From Arthrobacter alpinus (GTDB lineage: Bacteria; Actinomycetota; Actinomycetes; Actinomycetales; Micrococcaceae), in assembly GCF_001294625.1 (NCBI RefSeq), contig NZ_CP012677.1, positions 1,798,001-1,862,000 on the forward strand: a DNA stretch of 64,000 nt, read 5' to 3'. Both the position numbers and the translations under genes were made by a program. This document shows, one piece after another, positions 28,190 to 36,574 of the stretch. Below the pieces are notes generated by a model that saw nothing but the letters and a program-made list of their open reading frames with translations, was not told the origin of the DNA and did no database searches. Position 1 is the first letter of the stretch. Every line of letters begins with the position of its first letter.

Positions 28190-28423
28190 GCCCCTAGCCT
28201 GTCACCGATGCGGCATGGACGTAAGCATTACCGTAAGCACTGACCAGCGCGACGCCGCCGCCACGGCTGAACGCCTAGGACCAGCGGCCCGGGCAGCAAC
28301 GCCATCTGCCCGATCCGCCGCCGCTGGTTGTAGGCCTTCCCGTATCCATCGCGCGGCCAAGTTCAATTCCCGCCCGGCCAGGCGTAACGTGGATCATCCA
28401 AGTCCCAACGGAAGGTACTTATC

Positions 28424-30982
28424 TTGCCTGGCATGAACCTCACCCGCGCCGAAGCCATTGAGCGCACCGCCACCCTGACAGTCAACAGCTATGACGTCAC
28501 CCTTGACCTGACGGCCTCGGAGACCACTTTCCCCTCCACCACTACGGTGACCTTCAGCGCGCAGGAGGGTTCGTCGTCGTTCATTGACGCAGTGACCGCG
28601 GCCGTTCACCAGGTGACTCTGAACGGGGTGGAGCTGGACCCGGCGGAGGTCTCCGACGGCGTGCGCATCCAGCTGCCGGTCCTGGCCGCAGAGAATGTGC
28701 TCACCGTTAAGGCCGATGCGCTTTTCATGAACACCGGTGAGGGCCTGCACCGCTTTGTGGACCCCGTGGACGGCGAGGTTTACCTTTACAGCCAGTTTGA
28801 GGTCCCGGATTCCCGGCGCATGTTTGCCGTCTTTGAGCAGCCCGACCAGAAGGCCACCTTCACATTCCACGTGACGGCGCCGGCACACTGGGACGTCATT
28901 TCCAACTCCCCGACCCCCGCGCCCGCGGCCGCCGGCGAAGGCAGGGCCACCTGGCACTTTGAGCCCACTTTGAGGATGTCCAGTTACATCACCGCCCTTA
29001 TCGCCGGCCCGTACGAATCCGTACGCAGCGAACTCACCAGCTCCAACGGGCGGATCATCCCGCTGGGCGTTTTTGCCCGGAAGTCGCTCATGCAGTACCT
29101 GGATGCCGAGAACGTGTTTGAGCTGACCCGGCAGGGCTTTGAGTTCTTCGAGAAACAATTCGGCACCCCGTACCCGTTCCCCAAGTACGACCAGCTTTTC
29201 GTGCCCGAGTTCAATGCCGGGGCCATGGAAAACGCTGGCGCCGTCACCTTCCTGGAAAGCTACGTGTTCCGTTCCAAGGTGCCCGACGCCACGGTGGAAC
29301 GCCGCGCCATCACGATCTTGCACGAACTGGCCCACATGTGGTTTGGCGATTTGGTGACCATGCGCTGGTGGAATGACCTGTGGCTCAACGAGTCCTTCGC
29401 CGAGTTCATGTCCACCCTGGCCGCCGCGGAGAACACCAAGTATGTGGATTCCTGGACCACGTTCTCGTCGCTGGAAAAGTCCTGGGCCTACCGCCAGGAC
29501 CAGCTACCCTCCACCCATCCCATCAAGGCAGAGATCAATGACCTCGAGGACGTGCTGGTCAACTTTGATGGCATCACCTATGCCAAGGGCGCCTCGGTGC
29601 TGCGCCAGCTGGTGGCCTGGGTGGGTCAGGAAGAGTTTATGACCGGGGTGCGCGCCTACTTTGCCAAGCATGCCTGGGGCAATACCGAGCTGCCGGACCT
29701 CATGGTGGAGTTGGAGGCCGCCAGCGGCCGCGACCTTTCTGATTGGACGCAGAAGTGGCTCGAAACCGCTGGCGTGAACACCTTCAAGCCGGCCATTGAG
29801 GTGGACGACGACGGCCTCATCACCTCATTCTCGATCCTCCAGTCGGCTGTTGCCCAGTTCCCGATCCTGCGCCCGCACCGGGCCGCGGTGGGTTTCTACA
29901 ACGTTGCCACCTCCGGTGACGATGTGGGCAAGCTGGTGCGCACTCACCGGGTGGAACTTGACGTGGATGGCGCCGTCACGGAGGTTCCCGAGCTGGTGGG
30001 CCTGGAACGCCCGGCCCTGGTTCTGCTCAACGACGACGACCTCGCGTACGCGAAGATCCGCCTCGATCCAGCCTCACTGGCCACGGCCAAAAAACACTTG
30101 AAGGACTTCCGCGCCTCCCTTCCACGTACTTTGGTCGCGGCGTCGGCCTGGGATGCCGCCCGCGACGGCGAAACTCCCGCCCGCGAGTACGTTGACTTTG
30201 TGCTGGCCAACATTGGGCATGAAAGCGACTCCACAGTGGTCATGGTACTGCTGCGCCAACTGGCAACAACACTGCACTTCTACGTGGCCCCGGAACGCCA
30301 GCACACCACCTCCGTAGCGGCAGCGGATGCTCTATGGGTGCTGGCGCAGGGTGCCGCCGCAGGATCCGATGCACAATTGCAGTTTGTGAAGGCGTTTGCC
30401 TCCCATGCCCAAACCAGCGCACAGCTCGACGCCGTGCAGGCCCTGCTTGAGGGGGCGTCGTCCTTACCGGAGCTGGTCATCGACGCGGACCTGCGCTGGG
30501 AACTGCTGACGTCCCTGGTGGCCGGTGGCCGCCGTGGCTCGGAGTCCATTGACGCCGAGCTTGCCGCAGACAACACCCAGACCGGGCAGCTGGCCGCTGC
30601 CACCGCACACGCGGCAGCCCCCACCCCGGAGGCCAAGGCGCAGACCTGGGAGTCCGTCGTCGTCAGGGGCGAGCACGCCAACGCCGTACAACGGGCATCT
30701 ATCGCCGGCTTCAGCCACGTCTGGGACAGTTCATTGCTGGAGCCATACGTTGCCAAGTACTTTGCCGCAATCCGCGGGGTGTGGGCGCAGAAGTCCTACG
30801 AGACGGCCTCCACTATCGTCACCGGGCTCTACCCCTCCCAGCTCGTTTCGGCTGCCACCTTGGAGGCCACGGATGCGTTCCTGGCCGAGCTCGGGGACCA
30901 GACGCCGGCACTGCGACGGCTTGTGATGGAAAGCCGCGACGGGGTTGCCCGGGCGTTACGGGCCCAGGCAGCGGACGCTTGA
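28424..30982 (+). CDS. pepN: Aminopeptidase N (M1 family)
   Basis: The 852-aa metallopeptidase has the M1 exopeptidase motif GAMEN and the zinc motif HELAHMWFGDLV near residues 299-303 with the downstream Glu in NESFAEF. It removes N-terminal residues from peptides in the cytoplasm. The start is TTG at 28424: GGAAGG lies 8 nt before it, and the resulting MPGMNLTRAEA resembles the usual MPGxNLTR start of actinobacterial PepN. The ATG at 28433 is too far from the site. The C-terminal helical ERAP1-like domain is complete. The stop codon falls inside a short tandem repeat. Confidence 0.95.
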   Translation: MPGMNLTRAEAIERTATLTVNSYDVTLDLTASETTFPSTTTVTFSAQEGSSSFIDAVTAAVHQVTLNGVELDPAEVSDGVRIQLPVLAAENVLTVKADALFMNTGEGLHRFVDPVDGEVYLYSQFEVPDSRRMFAVFEQPDQKATFTFHVTAPAHWDVISNSPTPAPAAAGEGRATWHFEPTLRMSSYITALIAGPYESVRSELTSSNGRIIPLGVFARKSLMQYLDAENVFELTRQGFEFFEKQFGTPYPFPKYDQLFVPEFNAGAMENAGAVTFLESYVFRSKVPDATVERRAITILHELAHMWFGDLVTMRWWNDLWLNESFAEFMSTLAAAENTKYVDSWTTFSSLEKSWAYRQDQLPSTHPIKAEINDLEDVLVNFDGITYAKGASVLRQLVAWVGQEEFMTGVRAYFAKHAWGNTELPDLMVELEAASGRDLSDWTQKWLETAGVNTFKPAIEVDDDGLITSFSILQSAVAQFPILRPHRAAVGFYNVATSGDDVGKLVRTHRVELDVDGAVTEVPELVGLERPALVLLNDDDLAYAKIRLDPASLATAKKHLKDFRASLPRTLVAASAWDAARDGETPAREYVDFVLANIGHESDSTVVMVLLRQLATTLHFYVAPERQHTTSVAAADALWVLAQGAAAGSDAQLQFVKAFASHAQTSAQLDAVQALLEGASSLPELVIDADLRWELLTSLVAGGRRGSESIDAELAADNTQTGQLAAATAHAAAPTPEAKAQTWESVVVRGEHANAVQRASIAGFSHVWDSSLLEPYVAKYFAAIRGVWAQKSYETASTIVTGLYPSQLVSAATLEATDAFLAELGDQTPALRRLVMESRDGVARALRAQAADA

Positions 30983-31025
30983 CCACCCGTTGACTTGACC
31001 ACCCGTTGACTTGACCACCCGTTGA
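30978..31025. repeat. Three tandem 16-bp repeats over the pepN stop
   Basis: CTTGACCACCCGTTGA occurs three times without gaps (30978-30993, 30994-31009, 31010-31025). The pepN stop codon lies in the first unit. The last unit runs into the left arm of the 40-bp inverted repeat that follows. Confidence 0.95.
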
Positions 31026-31098
31026 GGGGACACATCACCCCGCCACGGATCCAAGGTGACCTTGGATCCGTGGCGGGGTGATGTGTCCCCTCAACGGG
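31018..31098. repeat. Perfect 40-bp inverted repeat
   Basis: Left arm 31018-31057 and right arm 31059-31098 are exactly complementary over 40 nt with one base at the centre. A short T-run follows at 31110-31115 after a G/C spacer. The structure could end pepN transcription, but it is far longer than an ordinary terminator and shares sequence with the tandem repeat beside it. Confidence 0.95.
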
Positions 31099-31210
31099 GT
31101 CGGGACGCGTTTTTTCCTGCGTTCATTCTCGCCACCACGGGGGTGTCGGTGGCAAATTATTCGTGCCAAGAAGTCTACCGCAGCCGGTCATTCAGGAGTA
31201 CCTTCAGGGC

Positions 31211-32029
31211 ATGAACTCGCTAGCTTTCAGGAAGTTGACCGCGCGCACAGGCGCTGCGGTTTTGATGAGTCTGGGGCTCATTGCGGGGTTCGCCGGCGTG
31301 CCGGCTACAGCCCAGTCAGCACCACCAGTCACCCTCACGGTGCTTGGTGATTCGTACTCTGCCGGGACCGGCGGAGGGCAAGAGGCGCTTCCCTGCTTGC
31401 AAAGCCCCAACAGCTATGGCACTGACTATGCAGATGCCACCGGGCAAGCCATGGCCAACCTGGCCTGCTACGGTGCCACCACCGGCGACGTCCAAGCGCT
31501 TCAGCTACCGCAGATTCCCGCCACCACCAAACTCGTCACCTTGACAGTGGGCGGCAATGACATTGGCACCGGCGATGTTTCCGCCGCCTGTGTGGCCGCT
31601 CCCCAAAGTGCCACATGCACCGCCGCTTTAACTGCGTCGTTGCAAAAGTTGACCCAGCTGCCACAAAAGATCAAGGCCCTGGTGAACGCCATCAAGGCCA
31701 AGGTACCGACGGCGAAGATAGCGTTCTTGGGCTACCCGAACTTGTTTGAGCCAAACAACATGGCTCAGCTGGGGTACCCGGCCGAGCAAGTCAGGGCCGC
31801 CAGGATCATGAACGGTGCCGCCGATTTGCTCAATGGAGTCATTGCCATCTCGGCACTAGGCAACGGTGCCCGTTTTGTTCCTGTGGCATGGGCTTTTGCC
31901 GGGCACGGCATTCCCTCGTCCACACAGTGGATAGTGGGGCCAGGGGACACAAGCAACCCGTTCGTCTTCCATCCCACCGCCGCCGGCTACTCAAATGGTT
32001 ACACACGGGCCGTGCGGGCGTTCCTGTAG
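31211..32029 (+). CDS. Secreted SGNH/GDSL-family hydrolase
   Basis: The protein (272 aa from ATG 31211) starts with a signal peptide: basic SLAFRKLTART, a hydrophobic core to about residue 30, then an AxA-like cleavage region PATAQSA. The mature part has the SGNH blocks: VLGDSYSAG with nucleophile Ser48, a Gly in block II, GGND in block III and FHPTAAGY with the catalytic His in block V. It resembles the Streptomyces-type extracellular lipase/esterase. Paired cysteines suggest disulfides. It probably cleaves ester bonds outside the cell; the substrate is unknown. Confidence 0.92.
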   Translation: MNSLAFRKLTARTGAAVLMSLGLIAGFAGVPATAQSAPPVTLTVLGDSYSAGTGGGQEALPCLQSPNSYGTDYADATGQAMANLACYGATTGDVQALQLPQIPATTKLVTLTVGGNDIGTGDVSAACVAAPQSATCTAALTASLQKLTQLPQKIKALVNAIKAKVPTAKIAFLGYPNLFEPNNMAQLGYPAEQVRAARIMNGAADLLNGVIAISALGNGARFVPVAWAFAGHGIPSSTQWIVGPGDTSNPFVFHPTAAGYSNGYTRAVRAFL

Positions 32030-32071
32030 AACTGCGGGCGCGGTAGGGCTTGCGCCCTTGCCAATGCTGGC

Positions 32072-32084
32072 TACGCTTAGCCTC
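32072..32084 (+). promoter_or_regulatory. -10 box for leaderless OsmC gene
   Basis: TACGCT (32072-32077) ends 7 nt before the ATG at 32085, the spacing expected when transcription starts at the A of the start codon. No ribosome site is present. Confidence 0.5.
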
Positions 32085-32555
32085 ATGGCTTTGAACGAAC
32101 ATCATTTCTCAACCAGCGTATTCTGGACGGGCAATCGCGGCACCGGGACTTCCGGGTATCGGGACTACGGCCGTGACCACTCGGTCACGGCCGCCGGTGT
32201 GCCCGCATTGCTCGGCTCGGCAGATCGTTCCTTCCATGGGGACCGGGACCGGTGGAATCCGGAACTGCTGCTCATCGCGGCCTTGTCACAGTGCCACATG
32301 CTCTCCTACCTGCATGTCGCGGTCCTTCACGGTGTGGCGGTCACCCAGTATGAGGACAGCGCCACGGGCACCATGGTGCTCAACGCCGACGGCAGTGGAC
32401 AGTTCAGCTCCGTCACACTGAACCCGCGGATCGCCGTGGCCGAGCCCGCCGTGGGAGAGCTCGCCCTGAGCCTGCACGCCGAGGCCTCGCGGAAGTGCTT
32501 CATTGCCCGCAGCGTGAACTTCCCCGTCCATCACGTGCCCGGGATGCTGCTCTGA
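32085..32555 (+). CDS. OsmC family peroxiredoxin-like protein
   Basis: The protein (156 aa) shows the OsmC/Ohr fold with its two reactive cysteines: C70 in LSQCHMLSYLHVA and C138 in SRKCFIARSVNFPV. OsmC proteins reduce organic hydroperoxides with a thiol partner. The start at ATG 32085 is chosen because the protein then begins MALNEHHFSTSVFW, as usual for this group, and a -10 box sits 7 nt upstream. It stands alone between the SGNH hydrolase and mscS. Confidence 0.9.
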   Translation: MALNEHHFSTSVFWTGNRGTGTSGYRDYGRDHSVTAAGVPALLGSADRSFHGDRDRWNPELLLIAALSQCHMLSYLHVAVLHGVAVTQYEDSATGTMVLNADGSGQFSSVTLNPRIAVAEPAVGELALSLHAEASRKCFIARSVNFPVHHVPGMLL

Positions 32556-32680
32556 GCTGTCCACAAACGAGCAACCCCGTGCCGGGACAGCCACGGGAAG
32601 CTACAAGGAGACCCTGGCCGCGCTAGGGTTAAAGGGACGCTTCCCTACCCAACCCCCGAAAGACGCCAGGTATCCAGCCC

Positions 32681-33427
32681 GTGCCCCTGCAAACCCTAGA
32701 AGACACCAGCAACACAGTCTTAGACAATCTGCTCCATGCCAGCATCTATGTCGGCGTTGCGCTCGTTTCTTGGCTGATCCTGCACTATGTGGTCCGGATT
32801 GTTGTCAAACGTGCCGAAAAAGGTACCTTGGCCCAACGTGGCCTGGGTTGGATGAAACCGGTTTTCCGGAACCTGGATCCTGTGATGCGGGCGCTGGATA
32901 TGGAACGCCGTGTCCAACGCGCCAGGACCATCGGGACATTGCTGAACTCCCTGCTGACAGTGATCGTCGTCGTCATCACGGCGTTTTACGTTCTCTTGGC
33001 CTTCCACGTGAACATTGCGCCGCTGCTGGCCAGCGTGGGCGTGGTGGGCATCGCCATCGGTTTCGGTAGCCAGCAACTGATCCGCGATTTCCTGGCCGGC
33101 ATCTTCATCACGCTCGAGGACCAGTACGGAATCGGCGACGTCATCCAGACCAGCGAGGTCATTGGTGAGGTGGAGTACGTCGGATTGCGCATCACCCGGG
33201 TCAAGGGAGAGGACGGCACGCTCTGGTACCTGCGCAACGGCGAAATCCTGCGCCTGGGCAACCGCTCCAAGGGCAACTACGTGGCACCCATGGACGAACC
33301 TGAACCAAGCCCACTACCCGTGGCCGCACCTCCCGGCACCCCGGCGACGGCGGCCAGAACACTGCCAGCCGGCCACCCGGCGTCGTCCGGGCCACTGTTC
33401 AATGAACCCACCGCCGCGTCAGAATAG
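32681..33427 (+). CDS. MscS-type mechanosensitive ion channel
   Basis: The 248-aa protein has two or three transmembrane segments (about 20-45, 85-110 and 113-133) followed by the MscS beta domain. The pore-lining helix and next region read ASVGVVGIAIGFGSQQLIRDFLAG, a strong MscS signature, then GDVIQ and the VEYVGLRITRVKGEDG segment. It opens under membrane tension to release solutes. Translation starts at GTG 32681. A disordered Pro/Ala-rich tail of about 40 residues ends the protein. It lies 17 nt upstream of the globin gene, so the two form an operon. Confidence 0.9.
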   Translation: MPLQTLEDTSNTVLDNLLHASIYVGVALVSWLILHYVVRIVVKRAEKGTLAQRGLGWMKPVFRNLDPVMRALDMERRVQRARTIGTLLNSLLTVIVVVITAFYVLLAFHVNIAPLLASVGVVGIAIGFGSQQLIRDFLAGIFITLEDQYGIGDVIQTSEVIGEVEYVGLRITRVKGEDGTLWYLRNGEILRLGNRSKGNYVAPMDEPEPSPLPVAAPPGTPATAARTLPAGHPASSGPLFNEPTAASE

Positions 33428-33444
33428 AAAGCAGCAACCACCCC

Positions 33445-34071
33445 ATGAGTGCCCAGCACAACCCCACATCCCCGTTTGCCAGTGGTCCCGCAGCAAATGA
33501 TGCCGCCGAAGGCATCCCGATCCAGTCCCGCTTCGGCGAGACGCTCTCGGTCATGCTGCCCGTCCCGGTCCGCCAAAGCCGGCCATTGCAGCCCACGTCC
33601 GGGCCCGCCACCACCGCACTGGATCCCGCTGGCACGGCCGCCGACGGCGCTGAAGTTACCACCGAGGCTGACTACTCCGACACCTTCTACGGACAGGTGG
33701 GCGGGCATGAGACGTTCAAGAAGATCATCCACGTGTTCTACCAGGGCATTGCGGCCGATCCGGTGCTGCGTGCCATGTACGCGGAGGAAGACCTGGGCCC
33801 GGCCGAACACCGCATGTTGATGTTCATCGAGCAGTACTGGGGTGGGCCGCGCACATACTTGGAGGAACGCGGCCACCCGCGCCTTCGCATGCGACACGTC
33901 CCCTTTGCCATCACGCCAGAAGCCCGGGACCGTTGGCTGGCCGCCATGCGGGCCGGCTTGGACGCAGTGGAAATCTCACCCTTGCATGAGGCCACGCTCT
34001 GGGACTATCTAGAACGCGCCGCCGCATCGCTGGTCAACGCACCCTCGGACCCGTCCCAAACACTCCGCTGA
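33445..34071 (+). CDS. Truncated hemoglobin, group II (trHbO)
   Basis: The 208-aa protein has a globin domain from about residue 77 (DTFYGQVGGHETF). It carries the group II landmarks YAEEDLGPAEHRM, QYWGGPRTY, the proximal His151 in RMRHVPF and Trp164 (G8) in RDRWLAAM. It binds O2 or NO at heme. The first 70 residues are a Pro/Ala/Thr-rich extension not found in the typical 130-residue trHbO; it looks disordered. It follows mscS in an apparent operon. Confidence 0.92.
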   Translation: MSAQHNPTSPFASGPAANDAAEGIPIQSRFGETLSVMLPVPVRQSRPLQPTSGPATTALDPAGTAADGAEVTTEADYSDTFYGQVGGHETFKKIIHVFYQGIAADPVLRAMYAEEDLGPAEHRMLMFIEQYWGGPRTYLEERGHPRLRMRHVPFAITPEARDRWLAAMRAGLDAVEISPLHEATLWDYLERAAASLVNAPSDPSQTLR

Positions 34072-34162
34072 TCGAGCCTGCCGAGATCCGCCCACTTCCG
34101 CGGCCGCCGGAAGCGGACTCCGCGTCTGCGGGGAGCGGGCTCGGTTTTCGTGTGAGGGGTTG

Positions 34163-34831
34163 CTAGAGGATCGACTTCGGGCGGACAAGAATGTGGCCGC
34201 GGCTGGTGCTCAGGCGCAGCCACTTGTGGGAGCGGTACACCGTTCCAGTCTCCCCCGGCGCCACGAAACCCAGTGCGTAAGCGGCAAACGCCGCACCGCC
34301 GGGCAGGTCACCGGCGATGCCGGCCATGGGGCGGCCCCAGACGGCGGCACGGGCATTGTTGACAATCAAGGCGCCAGGGTTGATCGGAATGATCTGGCCG
34401 ATTTCCTGAACGCCGTCCTTCGCCACCTGGATCAGCTCCTCCGCCTGGACGGTGGCCATCTGCTCCCACGCACTTCGGGGGGCGCTGACTCCGGCCCACG
34501 ATTCATGCACCGTCATGGGCGGCGCGGGCAGGGCCGTATCGTCGGCGTCCATGCGAGCAAGCCTGTCGGCAACCGACGCCAAGCTCACGGTCACGTCGAG
34601 GGTTGATGCAGCGTTCAACGCCATAGTGCGCAGGCCTAAAATCGTGGGTGTTCCTTCGCCCAAAAGCTTCGGGCGCATGAGGCACACATAAGCCGCGAGG
34701 ACCCTGCCAGCCCCCTGCAGCCGGATGGCGCCGTCGTCCGCTGTACGGGCACGGGTCACAAAGGTCCGCAAGTCAGCGACGGTTCCCGCGTCGGCTAGCC
34801 GAAATTCGTCCGTGTTGGTGGCCGTAGTCAT
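34163..34831 (-). CDS. Hypothetical conserved protein
   Basis: I do not assign a family to this 222-aa soluble protein. It starts MTTATNTDEFRLADAG, has an Ala-rich helical first half (DLRTFVTRARTADDGAIRLQG) and a second half with PMTVHESWAGVSAP and a Gly-rich stretch near 180-200. No membrane segment or signal is seen. Its ATG overlaps the stop of the upstream thioesterase by 4 nt (ATGA), which points to translational coupling and a linked role, perhaps in acyl metabolism; that link is inference. Confidence 0.7.
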   Translation of the reverse strand: MTTATNTDEFRLADAGTVADLRTFVTRARTADDGAIRLQGAGRVLAAYVCLMRPKLLGEGTPTILGLRTMALNAASTLDVTVSLASVADRLARMDADDTALPAPPMTVHESWAGVSAPRSAWEQMATVQAEELIQVAKDGVQEIGQIIPINPGALIVNNARAAVWGRPMAGIAGDLPGGAAFAAYALGFVAPGETGTVYRSHKWLRLSTSRGHILVRPKSIL

Positions 34832-35406
34832 TCGATGCGCTCCTGCTGGGGTGTTGGGGGTTTCGGGGTGGAAGGATCGACGTCGGAGTTCGGCGCCGTC
34901 GAGTTCGGCGCCGTCGAGTTCGGCGCCGTCGGGTTCGGCGCCGTCGGCCGGCGTTTGAAGGGCACGGGGTCACCACGCCAGATGTCCAGGGCCGCGCGTT
35001 GGGCCTCGGTGAGGCGAACGGGGCGCCCGGTGGCGCGGGAGACCAGAACCATAGAGGTGGCTGCTAGGGCATAGACCACCGCGGTGTCGGCTTCGGTGAC
35101 GGAGTAGCCAAAGTCGTAGCTGGACCCGCCAATGTTCGTCACCCAAATATTGACGAACACAGGTTCGGTGCGGAAGGCGATGGGGGCAAGGTATTCGATC
35201 TCGTTGCGGCCCACCAGGGTGAAAAACGCTTCACCAATGAGGCTGTCAAAGCTGCCTGTCGTGCCATCCTGGACCTGCACTTGGGTGTGCATGAGTTGCA
35301 CACGGGCGTCCTCCAGGTACTGCAGATAGACCACATTATTGACATGGTGATATGCGTCGATATCGCCAAAACGAACTTGCAGGGGGATCTGAATTGCCTG
35401 AGCCAT
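34828..35406 (-). CDS. Acyl-CoA thioesterase, 4HBT hotdog family
   Basis: The 192-aa protein has a hotdog domain in residues 1-145. QVRFGDIDAYHHVNNVVYLQYLEDAR contains the catalytic Asp of the 4-hydroxybenzoyl-CoA thioesterase family. It should hydrolyse acyl-CoA thioesters. After the domain comes a tail with repeated TAPNS units encoded by a 15-bp tandem repeat, then PSTPKPPTPQQERIE. The tail looks disordered and is not part of the family fold. The downstream gene overlaps by 4 nt. Confidence 0.88.
   Translation of the reverse strand: MAQAIQIPLQVRFGDIDAYHHVNNVVYLQYLEDARVQLMHTQVQVQDGTTGSFDSLIGEAFFTLVGRNEIEYLAPIAFRTEPVFVNIWVTNIGGSSYDFGYSVTEADTAVVYALAATSMVLVSRATGRPVRLTEAQRAALDIWRGDPVPFKRRPTAPNPTAPNSTAPNSTAPNSDVDPSTPKPPTPQQERIE
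34888..34947. repeat. Four tandem 15-bp repeats in the thioesterase 3' end
   Basis: GTTCGGCGCCGTCG(A/G) occurs four times head to tail (34888, 34903, 34918, 34933). The unit length is a multiple of three, so copy changes keep the frame and only alter the TAPNS/TAPNP tail of the protein. Confidence 0.95.
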
Positions 35407-35484
35407 GCCTTCATCATGTCAAAGCTGGTGGGCCGCACCAAGCTACGCGACGGCGGTCACGTTCTTTCATGCCGTAACCCCCAT

Positions 35485-35514
35485 TTGTTCCGGCGTACAG
35501 CTGACACATAGAGT
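35485..35514 (+). promoter_or_regulatory. Promoter for leaderless tesB-like gene
   Basis: TTGTTC (35485-35490) and TAGAGT (35509-35514) are spaced 18 nt. The -10 box ends 7 nt before ATG 35522, which fits a leaderless mRNA. Confidence 0.5.
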
Positions 35515-35521
35515 CGCATTC

Positions 35522-36430
35522 ATGAACGTGACATCAGCCGATTTTGATCCCATGGAAACCCTCCTTCACATTTTGGAACTCTCCGATGCTGGCGGCGCCC
35601 TGACAGACGAGGATATTTTCGTTGGCCCCGGCGATGCAAATGCGCCCCGACCCAGGCTCTTCGGCGGGCAGGTGCTGGCCCAGTCGCTGGTGGCGGCCGC
35701 GAAAACGGTGGGACCTGACCGGCTGGTTCACTCGATGCACGGCTATTTCCTGCGCCCAGGCGACGCCGCCAACGCCATCACCTTTGGTGTTCAGAGGCTG
35801 CGGGACGGGCGCTCATTTTCGGCCCGGCGCACCCACGCCTACCAAAACGGAACCCCAATCCTGTCGTTGATCGCCTCATTCCAAGTTCCCGATACCGGGA
35901 TCGAACACCAGGAACCGATGCCAGCAGGGATCCCGGCACCTGAGACCTTGCCCACCTCCGCCGAGCTGCTGGGTGGCATCAACCACCCAGTGGCACAGGC
36001 CTGGGCCTATGAGCGGCCCTTTGACATCCGCCATGTGGGTGACAATATCTACTTCGACGTCAAGGGCGAGCACGTGGCCCACCAGGCCATCTGGCTGAAG
36101 ACGTTGGGGCCAATGCCGGAGGACCAGAACCTTCACCGGGCGGCCCTGGCTTATGCCAGTGACTACACGTTGCTAGAGCCGTCGCTGCGCCGGCACGGCA
36201 TCAGCTGGGCCACGCCCGGCTTGAGTGTGGCGAGCCTCGATCACGCCATGTGGTGGCACCGTCCGCTGCAGGTTGACGAGTGGCTGCTGTATGTTGCCGA
36301 GTCACCAAGTACTTCCGGGGCCCGCGGGCTGAACCTAGGCCGTTTTTACAACCGCGACGGCGAACTGGTCGCCTCCGTGGCCCAAGAGGGCATGATGCGA
36401 CTGCCCGAAGGGACGCCGGGGATCGACTGA
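35522..36430 (+). CDS. Acyl-CoA thioesterase II (TesB-like)
   Basis: The protein (302 aa from ATG 35522) is a double-hotdog thioesterase. The first half has LFGGQVLAQSLVAA and MHGYFLRPGDA. The second half has the TLLEPSLRRHGISWATPGLSVASLDHAMWWHRP segment that in TesB carries the catalytic Asp and pocket residues, then GLNLGRFYNRDGELVASVAQEG. It hydrolyses medium- and long-chain acyl-CoA. The gene is divergent from the 4HBT thioesterase, so two thioesterases share one intergenic control region. Confidence 0.93.
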   Translation: MNVTSADFDPMETLLHILELSDAGGALTDEDIFVGPGDANAPRPRLFGGQVLAQSLVAAAKTVGPDRLVHSMHGYFLRPGDAANAITFGVQRLRDGRSFSARRTHAYQNGTPILSLIASFQVPDTGIEHQEPMPAGIPAPETLPTSAELLGGINHPVAQAWAYERPFDIRHVGDNIYFDVKGEHVAHQAIWLKTLGPMPEDQNLHRAALAYASDYTLLEPSLRRHGISWATPGLSVASLDHAMWWHRPLQVDEWLLYVAESPSTSGARGLNLGRFYNRDGELVASVAQEGMMRLPEGTPGID

Positions 36431-36480
36431 TCTGATCTTCTTATTTCCTGATTCCTGAGGCAAGCTGACTGCTGAGGCAC

Positions 36481-36529
36481 AGAAGAGCCCGCCACCACCG
36501 CTTTTGAAGCGGTGATGGCGGGCTCTTCT
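36481..36529. terminator. Terminator between tesB-like and ettA genes
   Basis: A 23-bp stem with one mismatch (36481-36503 with 36508-36530) and a TTGA loop lies between the two convergent genes. It can act on both transcripts, though no long T-run follows. Confidence 0.75.
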
Positions 36530-36574
36530 CAGCCGTTCCGAGTCGGAAGGACAGCACGTGGACGTGCGTAGTGC

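Noticed and set aside
31018..31098. CRISPR or IS terminal repeat explanation for the 40-bp palindrome
   Set aside because: There are no spaced repeats, no cas genes and no transposase between or beside the arms.
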